This document shows positions 32,840 to 42,539 of a DNA stretch of 64,000 bases, piece by piece. This DNA comes from DATAQC01 sp039649175 (GTDB taxonomy: Bacteria; Actinomycetota; Acidimicrobiia; Acidimicrobiales; AC-14), in assembly GCA_039649175.1 (NCBI GenBank), contig JBBWZS010000020.1, positions 13,384 to 77,383 on the forward strand. Reading direction: 5' to 3'. A program made the translations under genes and the position numbers. The number at the start of each line of letters is the position of its first letter. The stretch's first letter is position 1. The notes under the pieces are model-generated. The model did not search any database. It was not told where the DNA came from and was given only the letters and a program-made list of their open reading frames with translations.

Positions 32840-33672
32840 CTCGTCCGGGCGGCGCGGGCAATGGCGGCGCGCGCCGCGCTGCGATCGGCGGGGGCAGGAG
32901 CGCCGCCGCCGGCCCGCGCCGGCGTGGCCGACGCGGGCGTGGCAGCCGCCCGGGGGGCAGGCGGACGTGAGACCGAGGCCCGGGCCACCGGCGCCTGGCG
33001 GGTGGGCGCGGGCGCAGCGACAGGGGCCTCAGCGGCGGCGCCGTCACCGTCGGCGGAGTTGGCCCGTACCGCGCGGCCGATGCCGAACCCGGCGATGGCG
33101 GCGCCGACGAGGAACGCGCCGGGGCGGCGGCGGGCGAACGCCTGGAGATCGTCGAGAACGCCCGTCACCCCCCGCGTATCGATGTCCGACGCCAGCCCGT
33201 AGAGGCGATCGGCGGCGTCGTAGACGGCGTCGGCGGCGTTGGACACGTAGGGCTTGAGGTTCTCGGCGTCATCGGGACGACCCTCGACCAGCGCCTGCAC
33301 CTCGTCGCCGATCATCGACAGCGTGTCGGCCAGGCGTCGGGACTGGGCCTGCGCCTGCTGCTCGAGCTGGGTCTTGGCCTCCTCGGCCAGCGAGCGGCCC
33401 TGCTCGAGGGCCTCACCGCCCACCTTGGCGGCCTGCTCCTTGACGGTGCCCGTCACCTCACGGACCTGGTCGGTGGTGACGGCCACCACCTCCTGGCCCT
33501 TCTCGGCCGCGGTTGACGCCACCTCCTGGGCCTGGTCGGTGGCGGCCGACGCCACGTCCTGGGCCTCGTCAGCGGCCCGCGAGCCCACCTTCGAGCCCGA
33601 CCGGGCCGCGGCACGGCCTGTCGAACGGGTCCGCACGGTCGGGCTGACCGAAGTCGTCCGTCGTTGTGCCAT
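32836..33672 (-). CDS. Coiled-coil/helical membrane-associated protein of the DUF3618 cluster
   Basis: A 278-residue protein that I do not assign to a named family. Residues about 30-120 are Ala/Gln/Glu/Val-rich heptads (AADEAQDVASAATDQAQEVA, VTGTVKEQAAKVGGEALEQ) predicting long helices. Then comes a block (DTLSMIGDEVQALVEGRPDD, YDAADRLYGLASDIDTRGVT) often seen next to phage-holin-type proteins, a short hydrophobic segment (AFLVGAAIAGFGIGRAVRA) and an Ala/Pro/Arg-rich tail. Its stop overlaps the GTG of the holin-like gene. It is the first gene of the cluster and probably envelope-associated. Confidence 0.72.
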   Translation of the reverse strand: MAQRRTTSVSPTVRTRSTGRAAARSGSKVGSRAADEAQDVASAATDQAQEVASTAAEKGQEVVAVTTDQVREVTGTVKEQAAKVGGEALEQGRSLAEEAKTQLEQQAQAQSRRLADTLSMIGDEVQALVEGRPDDAENLKPYVSNAADAVYDAADRLYGLASDIDTRGVTGVLDDLQAFARRRPGAFLVGAAIAGFGIGRAVRANSADGDGAAAEAPVAAPAPTRQAPVARASVSRPPAPRAAATPASATPARAGGGAPAPADRSAARAAIARAARTR

Positions 33673-33842
33673 GTGTCGCTCCTTCGTATCGAGCGTCCTG
33701 CCTGGGATCAGGGGGGTCCTTGTTCGCCAGCTCGCTTCGCCGACACGTGACCTTCGGGCGAAACGCCCGTCGGCCCTGTCGAGGCTGACTGCTCAACCAC
33801 AGATTTTCCTGCCCAATGCCGGCGCCGGTAAACCTGGTGTCG

Positions 33843-35237
33843 TCAGGCGAGCAGGCGGGACAGCTCGGCCCGGTCGGGCCCGGGCAGGTGCGGGCTCTCG
33901 AAGCCGGCGACGGCGTCCACCCGCTCGGCGAACCCGGGGCGGGCGAACACCTCGTCGGGCAGGGCCAGGCACCCGGTCACCTCGAGGAGGCCTCGGAACA
34001 CCTCGGGGTCGCCCATGGCGGCGCCGAACATCGCAGCCGCCACGGAGCCGACCGGCGGTGGCTCCTCACCGTTGCGCAGGGCGCTCATCTCGGCCATGCG
34101 GGCCCTATCGGCCCGGATCTGGTCCCGGTAGAACGGGCCCACCTCGACCTCGGTCGTCTCGGCCCACGCCCGGGCGAAGCCCACCGGGTCGTCGAGGTCC
34201 GAGCGCACGACGTCACGCAGGCACTGGGCGTGGAGGAGCCCGACGGTCATCCCCCTGCCGGCCGACGGGTTCGTGCACGCCCAGGCGTCGCCGACGGCGG
34301 CGATCCCCGTGGCCACCGGGCGGCCGTCGATCACGAAACGGTGGTGGCGGTCGAGCACGCCGGCCGTGGTGAGCACGTCCGAGATCGGTTCGCCGTCGAG
34401 CCAGTGGGCGTACAGCGGGCAGGCGGCCACCACCGCGGCGAAACGGTCGGGCTCCCGCAGCCTCTTGAACAGCGGATCGGACGACGCCGCCCACACCGTC
34501 ACCGACCAGGTGCCGTTGTCGCCGGGGATGGTCAGCACCGAGAAGGTCCCCAGGTCGGCCACCGGCGGCCCGACCATGGGCGGCGGGTTCGGACCGGTGA
34601 AGAACCGGGTGTGGTAGACGAACCCGCAGTCCTCGGCATCGACCTCGGGCCGGCGCGCCCCGATGGCGCCCAGCAGCTCACCCAGCCTGGTCCGCCGGCC
34701 CATGGCGTCGACCACCAGGTCGGCGGCGCAGCGGTCCCCGTTGCCGGTGACCACGCCGGTGACGTGCGGGACACCGTCGATGGCGCCGGGACCTGCGGTC
34801 AACCGGGCCACTTCGACGCCCCGCCGCACCGTCACGCCGGGCGTGTGCCGGGCGGCGTGAGCCAGCACGGATTCGACGACCGGACGACGACCGGTGACGA
34901 ACCGGAACCGGTCGTCGTCGGGCCGGGCTGACGGGTCCTCGACGGAGGGCGGCAACAGGTACATCGGGTTCATCGACACGCACCCGGCTTCCACCAGGGC
35001 GTCGACCGTCCCTGGCAGCTCCTCGTCGAGGATGGTGCGGAACCGGGGCAGCAGGATGTGGGCCTGGTGGAACTGGGCCACGCCGGTGCGCTCCCACTCG
35101 TCCCAGGCCTGCGATGCCACGTCGGGCGGCAGGGCGGCGTCGCGCTCGAGGACGAGCACCTCGTGACCGTCGCGGGCCAGCAGCATGGCCGTCGACAGAC
35201 CGATGACGCTTCCACCGCACACGAGCACCGAGGCCAT
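33843..35237 (-). CDS. FAD-dependent monooxygenase-like oxidoreductase
   Basis: A 464-residue flavoprotein of the PHBH/geranylgeranyl-reductase superfamily. It begins MASVLVCGGSVIGLSTAML with the second half of the dinucleotide fold at VLVLERDAALPP. Blocks GVAQFHQAHILLPRFRTILD, LVVDAMGRRTRLGELLGAIG and GIAAVGDAWACTNPSAGRG (the second FAD-binding motif GD-P) are seen. The substrate is unknown; FHQ.H in the N-terminal half is shared with flavoproteins acting on hydrophobic substrates. No neighbouring gene on the same strand is close, so it appears monocistronic. Confidence 0.82.
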   Translation of the reverse strand: MASVLVCGGSVIGLSTAMLLARDGHEVLVLERDAALPPDVASQAWDEWERTGVAQFHQAHILLPRFRTILDEELPGTVDALVEAGCVSMNPMYLLPPSVEDPSARPDDDRFRFVTGRRPVVESVLAHAARHTPGVTVRRGVEVARLTAGPGAIDGVPHVTGVVTGNGDRCAADLVVDAMGRRTRLGELLGAIGARRPEVDAEDCGFVYHTRFFTGPNPPPMVGPPVADLGTFSVLTIPGDNGTWSVTVWAASSDPLFKRLREPDRFAAVVAACPLYAHWLDGEPISDVLTTAGVLDRHHRFVIDGRPVATGIAAVGDAWACTNPSAGRGMTVGLLHAQCLRDVVRSDLDDPVGFARAWAETTEVEVGPFYRDQIRADRARMAEMSALRNGEEPPPVGSVAAAMFGAAMGDPEVFRGLLEVTGCLALPDEVFARPGFAERVDAVAGFESPHLPGPDRAELSRLLA

Positions 35238-35520
35238 GGCCCCTAGCTCATCACGTGGCGGGAAGGTCGAGCGCCCGGCCCCGGGAGGGCCACCCGGGTG
35301 GGGCGACCGGCGGTGTGCGTGGGACGGTGGTCACCCACCGCCCGCCTCACACGCCCCGACGATCGCTCCTTCCCCCGGCGACTTCCGCCACCCGTGGCAC
35401 GAAGTCTCGGGCACCCACCGACCCGGGTCAATAGTGGATTTGCACACCTATCGCGTAAATGACGTCACCGGCCGTGGCATCCCGGGCGGCGCGACGCCGT
35501 CGTCTCTGGGCCCTGAGCTC

Positions 35521-36207
35521 TCAGCCGACGGTCAGGCAGGTGCCCAGCACGCAGACCCGGGCCAGGTAGGTCGGGGGCAACGGCGCAGGGCGGGTCACGA
35601 GGGGTTCGAGAGCCGATCCCGGTGCCACCGGAGGGGCGGCTGCTGCTGCGACGGGGGCCGAGGTGGTGGAGACGGCCGGCGCGGCGACACCCGCCGCGGG
35701 GTCCGGGGCCGCCGGTGAGGTGGGGGCGGCGGAAGGGGCCGGTGGTCGAGGCGACACCTGTGCGGGCAGCACGGCGTCCTGCGGCTGCGCCTGCGCCTGC
35801 GCCGAGGCAGGCGGCGGAGGCGACGGCGACGCGGACGGCGGCGACGTCACCGCAGGCAGATCTGCGGCCGGCGCAGGTGCGGGCCCGGTGCGGGGGCTGG
35901 TCGAGCCGGGGACGGGGGCGACGCCGCGCCGGGGCGAGGCGGGACCGAAGGCGAGGCCCCAGACCAGCGCGCCCACGACGAGGGCGACCACCACCGCCAG
36001 CGCGGCCGCCATCACCGCACGGGGACGGCGGCGCCATTCCTTCGCGCGGTCCGACGCGACGGCGTCGTCCCACTCCTGGAGGAAGCGCCCCAGCTGGCGG
36101 TGGGCGTCGAGGTGGGCCAGCTCGTCGCGCGGATCGGGCGAGCCGTGCTTGCACGTGGGGCACGTCCAGGTGTTCCGGGTCGAGCCCGCTGTCGAGACAG
36201 GAGTCAC
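35521..36207 (-). CDS. Membrane-anchored Pro/Ala-rich protein with N-terminal zinc-finger-like motif
   Basis: A 228-residue protein of unknown function. The N-terminus (TWTCPTCKHGSPDPRDELAH, then LDAH) has CxxC and nearby histidines, resembling a C2H2 finger. One membrane helix follows (AVMAAALAVVVALVVGALVW). The remaining 140 residues, presumably outside, are Pro/Ala/Ser-rich and end ARVCVLGTCLTVG, with a possible disulfide. The topology resembles proteins that link a cytoplasmic sensing end to the cell wall. About 280 bases of non-coding sequence separate its stop from the FAD monooxygenase start; I see no gene or clear motif there. Confidence 0.65.
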   Translation of the reverse strand: MTPVSTAGSTRNTWTCPTCKHGSPDPRDELAHLDAHRQLGRFLQEWDDAVASDRAKEWRRRPRAVMAAALAVVVALVVGALVWGLAFGPASPRRGVAPVPGSTSPRTGPAPAPAADLPAVTSPPSASPSPPPPASAQAQAQPQDAVLPAQVSPRPPAPSAAPTSPAAPDPAAGVAAPAVSTTSAPVAAAAAPPVAPGSALEPLVTRPAPLPPTYLARVCVLGTCLTVG

Positions 36208-36278
36208 TGCGACCGTATCGGCAACCCCGGCGGCCGACTTAAGGGGGATTTAGGAAAAGTTTTCCCGGCGCCCGCGCG

Positions 36279-39200
36279 CTACCGGGCGATGAAGTACTTG
36301 GCCCGGGGGTGGTGGCAGATGACGGCCGAGGTGGTCTGCTCGGGGTGGAACTGGAAGTCCTCGCTGACGGCCACGCCGATGCGCTCCACCTCGAGCAAGT
36401 CGGCCACCTTGGCGTTGTCCTCCAGGTCGGGACAGGCGGGGTAGCCCCACGAGTAGCGCCCACCCCGGTAGTGCTGGCGCAACAGCATGTCGACCAGCTT
36501 GCCGTCGTCGTCGGCGAAACCCCACTCCTCGCGGATGCGCCGGTGCCAGTACTCGGCCAACGCCTCGGCCATCTCCACGCCCAGGCCGTGGAGGAGGAGG
36601 TACTCCTGGTAGCGGTCCTCGGCGAACAGGTGGGCGGTGGCCTCCGAGACCGCTTCACCCATGGTGACCACGTGGAAGGCGGCGTAGTCGACCTCACCGG
36701 AGTCGATGGGCCGGAAGAAGTCGGCGATGCACAGGAACGGCTCCTGGCCCTGGCGGGGGAAGGAGAACCGCAGCCACTCCGACGTGCGGGTGTCGTCTTT
36801 CCAGATGACCAGGTCGTTGCCGTCACCGTTGGCCGCGTAGTAGCCGTAGGCCACCTGGGGCACAAGGGCGCCGCTCTCCTTGGCCTTGGCCAGTTCCTCC
36901 CGCAGCGTGGGGCGCATGCGGGCCTTGAAGTCGGCGTCGGACTCGGTCCTGCCGGTGTCGGGGTCCTTGACGGGCCGGAACTGCCACTGGTGACGGAACA
37001 GGGCGGTCTCGTTGAGCCACCCGGCGATCTCGTCGATGGGAAGGCCCTTCACCACCCGGGAGCCGAGGAAGGGCGGCACGAAGATGGTGTTGTCGGTCTC
37101 CACCTCGGGTGAGCGCGCCGGGATGCCCTCGCCGCCCCCGGCGGGCGCCACCGATCGAGAACGGGAGGGGCCGACCCGCCCGGTGAGCTCCCGCCCGAAG
37201 TTGGGGTCGTCGCTGCCGGTGCGCTTGAGGTCCATCAGCTGGTCGAGGGTGCGCAGGCCCTCGAAGGCGTCCTTGCCGTAGAACAGGCGCCCGTCGTAGA
37301 CCTCGCGCAGGTCGCGCTCCACGTAGCGGCGGGTGAGCGCCGCGCCGCCGAGGAGCACGGGGATGTCGGCCAGACCGCGCTGGTTCAGCTCCTCCAGGTT
37401 CTCGCGCATGATGAGCGTGCTCTTCACCAGCAGGCCGCTCATGCCGATGGCGTCGGCGCCCACCTCGGTGGCCTTGGCCACCATCTCGTTGACGGCCACC
37501 TTGATGCCCAGGTTGTGGACCTCGTAGCCGTTGTTGGTGAGGATGATGTCGACGAGGTTCTTGCCGATGTCGTGGACGTCGCCCTTCACCGTGGCCAGCA
37601 CCACCCGGCCCTTGCCCCCCTGGTCGGACTTCTCCATGTGGGGCTCGAGGTGGGCGACGGCAGCCTTCATGGCCTCGGCCGACTGGAGCACGAAGGGCAG
37701 CTGCATCTCACCCGAGGCGAACAGGTCGCCCACCACCTTCATGCCGGCGAGGAGGGTGTCGTTGACGATGTCGAGTGCGGGTGTGGTGGTGAGGGCCTCG
37801 TCGAGGTCGTCGGTGAGGCCGTTGCGGTCGCCGTCGATGATGCGGTGGTGCAGGCGGTCGGCGACGGGCCAGCCGCTGCGGTCCTCCTTCTCCACCTTGT
37901 TGGCATCGACGCCCTCGAACAGCCCGAGCAGCTCCTGCAACGGGTCGTAGCCCTCCCTGCGGCGGTCGTAGATCAGGTCGAGGCACACCTCGCGCTGGCG
38001 CTCGGGCATGCGCGACAGGGGGATGATGCGCCCGGCGTGGACGATGGCGGCGTCGAGGCCGGCCTCCACGCACTCGTGCAGGAACACCGAGTTGAGGGCG
38101 TGGCGGGCCGCCGGGGTGAGGCCGAACGACACGTTGGACAGGCCCAGGATGGTGTGCACCCCGGGCAGCTCGGCCTTGATGCGCCGGATCCCCTCGATGG
38201 TCTCGATGCCGTCGCGCCTGCTCTCCTCCATGCCCGTCGACAGCGGAAGGGCGAGGGCGTCGAAGAGCAGGTCGGACGCCTCCATGCCGTAGCGGTTCAC
38301 GGCGAGGTCGTGGATGGCCCGGGCCGAGCGCACCTTCCAGTCGGCGGTGCGGGCCTGGCCCTCGGTGTCGATGCAGGTGCACACCACGGCGGCGCCGTAC
38401 TCGCGGGCGAGGGAGAAGAAGCGGTCGAAGCGGGTGCCGGGGGCGTCGCCGTCCTCCAGGTTCACCGAGTTGAGCACGGGCTTGCCGCCGATCCACTGCA
38501 GGCCCTGCTCGATGACGGCGGGCTCGGTGGAGTCGAGCACGAGGGGGATGCTGGCCTGGGTGGCGAAGCGACGGGCCACCTCGTCCATGTCGGCCACGCC
38601 GTCCTCACCCGTGTAGTCGACGCACACGTCGAGCAGGTGGGCGCCCTCTTTCACCTGGGCCTGGGCCATGGCCACGCACTTGTCCCAGTCGTCGGACAGC
38701 ATGGCCTCGCGGAAGGCCTTCGACCCGTTGGCGTTGGTCTTCTCGCCCACCACCAGGAACGACGTGTCCTGGCGGAACGGGACGTGCGAGTAGATCGACG
38801 CCGCCCCGGGCTCGTGCACCGGCTGGCGCCGCGCGGGGGTGAGGTCACGGCAGCGTTCGACGACGGCCCGCAGGTGCTCGGGCGTGGTGCCGCAGCACCC
38901 GCCGATGACCTGCACACCCAGCTCGGACACGAACCGGGCGTGGTAGTCGGCCAGCTGGTCGGGAGTGAGGTCGTAGTGCATCTTGCCGTCGACCACCGAC
39001 GGCAACCCGGCGTTGGGCAGGCAGGAGATGGGTACCCGGCAGTGCTGCGACAGGTGGCGCAGGTGCTCGTGCATCTCGCCCGGGCCGGTGGCGCAGTTGA
39101 GGCCGATGACGTCGGGGCGGACAGCTTCGAGGGCGGTGAGGGCGGCGGCGATCTCGGTGCCCGGCAGCATGCGCCCGGTGAGCTCGACGGTGACCTGCAC

Positions 39201-39791
39201 CTGCAGCGGCACCTGGCGGCCGGCGGCGGCCATGGCCCGCCGGGACCCGATGATGGCGGCCTTGGCCTGGAGCAGGTCGAAGACGGTCTCGATGATGATG
39301 AGGTCGACGCCGCCCTCGAGCAGCCCGGCGGCCTGGACCTCGAAGCAGTCGCGCAGCTCGGCGAAGCGGATCTGGCCGAGCGAGGGGAACTTGGTGCCGG
39401 GACCGATGGAGCCCGCCACCCAGGGGCCCCCGTCGCTGCGGCGGTAGCCGTCGGCCACCTCGCGGGCGATGCGGGCCGCCTTGACGTTGAGCTCGTGGGT
39501 GCGCTCGGCCAGCCCGTACTCGGCGAGGGTGACGGGCAACGAGCCGAAGCTGTCGGTCTCGACCACGTCGACGCCGACGTCGAGGAACGACCGGTGCAGG
39601 TCGGCGATCACGTCGGGCCTGGTGTCGACCAGGATCTCGTTGCAGCCTTCGAGGGCGGCGCCACCGAAATCGTCGGCGGTGAGCTCTCGCACCTGGAGGT
39701 TGGTGCCGGTGGCGCCGTCGTAGATGACAACGCGCTCGTTCACGGCTTGCAGGTAGCGATCCACCCCGGTCAGGCTACCGGCCGTTGCCAT
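36279..39791 (-). CDS. metH: Cobalamin-dependent methionine synthase MetH
   Basis: A 1,170-residue four-module enzyme that transfers a methyl group from methyltetrahydrofolate through cobalamin to homocysteine. The homocysteine module has the zinc ligands in IGLNCATGPGEM and VIGGCCGTTPEHLRAV. The folate (pterin) module starts FLVVGEKTNANGSKAFREAM. The cobalamin module carries the histidine ligand in VKGDVHDIGKNLVDIILTNN. The C-terminal reactivation domain has the S-adenosylmethionine-binding end around RYSWGYPACPDLEDN. ATG 39791 gives full family length. No cobalamin riboswitch could be recognised in the roughly 100 bases upstream. Confidence 0.96.
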   Translation of the reverse strand: MATAGSLTGVDRYLQAVNERVVIYDGATGTNLQVRELTADDFGGAALEGCNEILVDTRPDVIADLHRSFLDVGVDVVETDSFGSLPVTLAEYGLAERTHELNVKAARIAREVADGYRRSDGGPWVAGSIGPGTKFPSLGQIRFAELRDCFEVQAAGLLEGGVDLIIIETVFDLLQAKAAIIGSRRAMAAAGRQVPLQVQVTVELTGRMLPGTEIAAALTALEAVRPDVIGLNCATGPGEMHEHLRHLSQHCRVPISCLPNAGLPSVVDGKMHYDLTPDQLADYHARFVSELGVQVIGGCCGTTPEHLRAVVERCRDLTPARRQPVHEPGAASIYSHVPFRQDTSFLVVGEKTNANGSKAFREAMLSDDWDKCVAMAQAQVKEGAHLLDVCVDYTGEDGVADMDEVARRFATQASIPLVLDSTEPAVIEQGLQWIGGKPVLNSVNLEDGDAPGTRFDRFFSLAREYGAAVVCTCIDTEGQARTADWKVRSARAIHDLAVNRYGMEASDLLFDALALPLSTGMEESRRDGIETIEGIRRIKAELPGVHTILGLSNVSFGLTPAARHALNSVFLHECVEAGLDAAIVHAGRIIPLSRMPERQREVCLDLIYDRRREGYDPLQELLGLFEGVDANKVEKEDRSGWPVADRLHHRIIDGDRNGLTDDLDEALTTTPALDIVNDTLLAGMKVVGDLFASGEMQLPFVLQSAEAMKAAVAHLEPHMEKSDQGGKGRVVLATVKGDVHDIGKNLVDIILTNNGYEVHNLGIKVAVNEMVAKATEVGADAIGMSGLLVKSTLIMRENLEELNQRGLADIPVLLGGAALTRRYVERDLREVYDGRLFYGKDAFEGLRTLDQLMDLKRTGSDDPNFGRELTGRVGPSRSRSVAPAGGGEGIPARSPEVETDNTIFVPPFLGSRVVKGLPIDEIAGWLNETALFRHQWQFRPVKDPDTGRTESDADFKARMRPTLREELAKAKESGALVPQVAYGYYAANGDGNDLVIWKDDTRTSEWLRFSFPRQGQEPFLCIADFFRPIDSGEVDYAAFHVVTMGEAVSEATAHLFAEDRYQEYLLLHGLGVEMAEALAEYWHRRIREEWGFADDDGKLVDMLLRQHYRGGRYSWGYPACPDLEDNAKVADLLEVERIGVAVSEDFQFHPEQTTSAVICHHPRAKYFIAR

Positions 39792-39897
39792 CGTGGACGT
39801 CGGCCTTCCAGATCGTGCGTGTCGGATAGGGAAAAGGAATCAGTGACATCGGGGTCGAATAGGTCATGAACATGGCTCGTCAGGAGGAATGGCCGGG

Positions 39898-40311
39898 ATG
39901 ACCACGATGATCCTGCTCGTGGTGATGTTCGCGGCCGTCGTGGTGCCCCAAGCGTGGAAGGCCCGGACCGAGCGCCACCAGGACTTCCTCGACAGCATCC
40001 ACCTCCACGCCGGAGTGGAGCGCCCACCCGACGGTCCCCCTCCGGCTCGCCGGCCTCCCTCCACGCTGGCCCGGCGGCGGACGGTCTTCAAGGCCCTCCT
40101 GGCGTCGGTGGGCGTGTCGGCGGTCGCCGCCGTCGTCTTCCCGGCCAAGGCGAGCCTCATCGCCCAACTGGCCGTCGACAACTGCCTGCTGGCCTACGTG
40201 GGCCAACTCGTGCGCTGGCGCGACGCCCGCAGCCCCGTCCGGGCGCCCGTTCCGGCTCCCGACATGGTCCTGACGCCGTCGTCGGTACAGCCCGCCCTGC
40301 GCATCGGCTGA
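39898..40311 (+). CDS. Small hypothetical membrane protein
   Basis: A 137-residue protein. One hydrophobic helix lies at the very start (TTMILLVVMFAAVVVPQAW), followed by a charged region (KARTERHQDFLDSIHLHAG), a Pro/Arg-rich stretch, and a second hydrophobic segment (FKALLASVGVSAVAAVVFP). No family is recognised. ATG 39898 lies ten bases after AGGAGG; the ATG at 39889 overlaps that site and is unlikely. It is divergent from metH and is followed by a two-hairpin repeat. Confidence 0.65.
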   Translation: MTTMILLVVMFAAVVVPQAWKARTERHQDFLDSIHLHAGVERPPDGPPPARRPPSTLARRRTVFKALLASVGVSAVAAVVFPAKASLIAQLAVDNCLLAYVGQLVRWRDARSPVRAPVPAPDMVLTPSSVQPALRIG

Positions 40312-40317
40312 GCTTTT

Positions 40318-40390
40318 GGTGACGGGCACCCGGGTGCTTCGCACCGCGCCCGTCACTGCCGTCGGGGGCCCCTGCCCCGCCGGCGTGTGA
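40318..40390. repeat. Two-hairpin intergenic repeat, copy A
   Basis: An outer stem GTGACGGGC (40319-40327 region) pairs with GCCCGTCAC (40348-40356); inside it GGTGC-TTC-GCACC forms a smaller hairpin (40333-40345). A second part, GTCGGGGGCCCCTGCC, is flanked by GCCG and CGGC. The same architecture, with about 80% identical bases, recurs at 59022-59092 after another gene. It may act as a terminator or be a dispersed element. Confidence 0.75.
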
Positions 40391-40443
40391 ACCCGCGGCA
40401 GCCGCGATTCTGGTCGAAGGCGTGCCGGTAGGCTCGGCCGTCC

Positions 40444-40986
40444 GTGAAGATCTACACCCGAGCCGGCGACGACGGCACCACCGGATTGCTCTTCGGCGGA
40501 CGGGTGCGCAAGGACTCGCCGGTGACCACCGCCTGCGGCGACGTCGACGAGGCCCAGGCGGTCCTGGGCGTGGCGCGCAGCGCCGCCGACGCCACGCCCG
40601 AGCTCGACGCCCTCGTGGTCGGCATCCAGCGCCACCTGTGGGTGCTGATGGCGGAGTTGTCCACCGCCCCTGAGAGCCGGGCAAAGCTGGTTGGCGGCCA
40701 GACGCTCGTGACGGCCGACATGGTCGCCGGCCTGGAACTACTCATCGACGACCTGGCGGCGCGCGCCGACCCCCCCACCGAGTTCGTCGTCCCCGGCCAG
40801 GCTCCCAGCGCGGCGTTCCTCGACCTGGCCCGCACCGTCGTGCGCCGGGCCGAGCGCCACTCCCTGGCGGTGGCCGCCGAAGGGTCCCAGGTCGTGCCCT
40901 ACCTGAACCGTCTCTCCGACCTGCTCTGGACCATGGCCCGCTGGCGCGAGGGAGAGTCGCTCACCGCCCGCTCGCCGACGCCGTGA
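40444..40986 (+). CDS. Cob(I)alamin adenosyltransferase, PduO/ATR type
   Basis: A 180-residue enzyme that transfers an adenosyl group from ATP to cob(I)alamin, making coenzyme B12. The ATP-binding N-terminus KIYTRAGDDGTTGLLFGGRV is diagnostic, and FVVPGQAPSAAFLDLARTVV with RRAERHSL and VVPYLNRLSDLLWTMARW are the other conserved blocks. GTG 40444 starts directly at the conserved N-terminus. It precedes pepA by 58 bases. With metH nearby it shows that the organism uses cobalamin. Confidence 0.93.
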   Translation: MKIYTRAGDDGTTGLLFGGRVRKDSPVTTACGDVDEAQAVLGVARSAADATPELDALVVGIQRHLWVLMAELSTAPESRAKLVGGQTLVTADMVAGLELLIDDLAARADPPTEFVVPGQAPSAAFLDLARTVVRRAERHSLAVAAEGSQVVPYLNRLSDLLWTMARWREGESLTARSPTP

Positions 40987-41044
40987 CGGCCGGCGACCTG
41001 CGACCCACCGACATGACCCTGAAAGACCTGGAAGGAACAGCCTC

Positions 41045-42523
41045 ATGGGACTGACCTGCACCCTCGACGCCGAGGCCCCCGCCGATGTCGCCGTGCTGGG
41101 CGTGCCCGTGTTCTCCGGCGGCGAGGTGCCCGCCGGCGCCGGGGCCGAGCTCGACGGCCACTGGTTGAGCGAGCGCCACTTCGAGGCCAAGCCCGGTGAG
41201 ACCCTGGCCCTGCCCGCGGACGACGGCACCACGGTGATCGCCGTGGGCATGGGCGCCCGTGACGACGTGACCGCCGAGACCCTCCGCAAGGGCGCCGCCG
41301 CCCTGGTGCGCGCCGCCTGGCACTCCCCGGCCGTGGCCACCACCCTGGTGGCTGCCGCCCCCGAGCTGGACGGCGCCGCCGCCGTCCAGGCCGTGGTCGA
41401 AGGCGCCGCTCTGGCCGCCTACCGCTTCACCCGCTACAAGGGCGACCCCCATCCGTGCCTGCTGGAGACGTTCACGGTCGTGGCCGAGGGCCGGGCCGCG
41501 GAGTCGGGCCTGCAACGGGGCAACCGGGTGGTGGCGGCGGTGACCATGGCGCGCGACCTGGTGAACGAGCCCGCCGGCGCCATGACTCCCTCCCGCCTGG
41601 CCGACGTGGCCGCCGAAGCGGCTGCGGGTGGTCGCCTGGAGCTCACCGTCTGGGACGAGGTCGACATCGCCTCCGAGAACCTGGGCGGCCTCGAAGGCGT
41701 GGCCCGGGGCTCGGACGAGCCCGCCCGGCTGATCCGGTTGGCGTGGGAGCCCCCCAACCCCCGAGCCCGCATCGCCTTGGTGGGCAAGGGGATCACCTTC
41801 GACTCGGGAGGCTTGTCGATCAAGTCGGCCGAGGGCATGGAGACCATGAAGACCGACATGTCGGGGGCGGCGGCGGTGCTGGCCACCATGGCCGCCCTGC
41901 CCGACCTGGCGCCCGACGTGGCCGTGCTGGCCATCGTGCCCGCCACCGAGAACATGCCCGGCGGTCACGCCACCAAGCCCGGCGACGTGCTCAAGGCCCG
42001 CAACGGCAAGACCATCGAGGTGCTCAACACCGACGCCGAAGGGCGGCTGGTGCTGGCCGACGGACTGTCGCTGGCCGTGGAGGCGGGGGTGGACGCCATC
42101 GTCGACCTGGCCACCCTCACCGGCGCGTGCATCGTGGCACTCGGGCCCAAGATCGCCGGCCTCATGGGCAACCACGAGGGTTGGGTCGACCAGGTTCGCA
42201 CCGCCGCCGACCGGGCGGGCGAGAAGGTGTGGCCGCTCCCGCTGCCCCAGGAGTACCGCCGTTCCATCGACTCCGAGATCGCCGACGTGAAGAACATCGG
42301 CTCCGATCGCTACGGCGGGGCGCTCACCGCCGGGCTGTTCCTGCGCGAGTTCGTGGGCGACGTGCCCTGGGCCCACCTCGACATCGCCGGTCCCGCCCGC
42401 AGCGGAGACGATGACGGCTACGTCCGCAAGGGCGGCACCGGATGGGGCGTGCGCACGCTGCTGGAACTGGTGTGCTCCTTCGACCCGCCCGTCCCCACGC
42501 ACGGGTCGCCGCCTGCAGGCTGA
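41045..42523 (+). CDS. pepA: Leucyl aminopeptidase (PepA family M17)
   Basis: A 492-residue cytosolic metallopeptidase that removes N-terminal amino acids. The M17 signature NTDAEGRLVLADGLSLA is complete, with metal-binding and catalytic residues in VGKGITFDSGGLSIKS and MKTDMSGAAAVLATMAAL (Lys, Asp) and in PATENMPGGHATKPGDVL. The N-terminal domain is the usual variable Rossmann-like part. It is followed by the proline-rich membrane protein gene 16 bases later. Confidence 0.95.
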   Translation: MGLTCTLDAEAPADVAVLGVPVFSGGEVPAGAGAELDGHWLSERHFEAKPGETLALPADDGTTVIAVGMGARDDVTAETLRKGAAALVRAAWHSPAVATTLVAAAPELDGAAAVQAVVEGAALAAYRFTRYKGDPHPCLLETFTVVAEGRAAESGLQRGNRVVAAVTMARDLVNEPAGAMTPSRLADVAAEAAAGGRLELTVWDEVDIASENLGGLEGVARGSDEPARLIRLAWEPPNPRARIALVGKGITFDSGGLSIKSAEGMETMKTDMSGAAAVLATMAALPDLAPDVAVLAIVPATENMPGGHATKPGDVLKARNGKTIEVLNTDAEGRLVLADGLSLAVEAGVDAIVDLATLTGACIVALGPKIAGLMGNHEGWVDQVRTAADRAGEKVWPLPLPQEYRRSIDSEIADVKNIGSDRYGGALTAGLFLREFVGDVPWAHLDIAGPARSGDDDGYVRKGGTGWGVRTLLELVCSFDPPVPTHGSPPAG

Positions 42524-42539
42524 CGTGGGAGAGTGAGAC

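Noticed and set aside
39792..39897. Cobalamin riboswitch upstream of metH
   Set aside because: The divergent gap is only about 100 bases and no B12-box-like sequence or long fold could be recognised.
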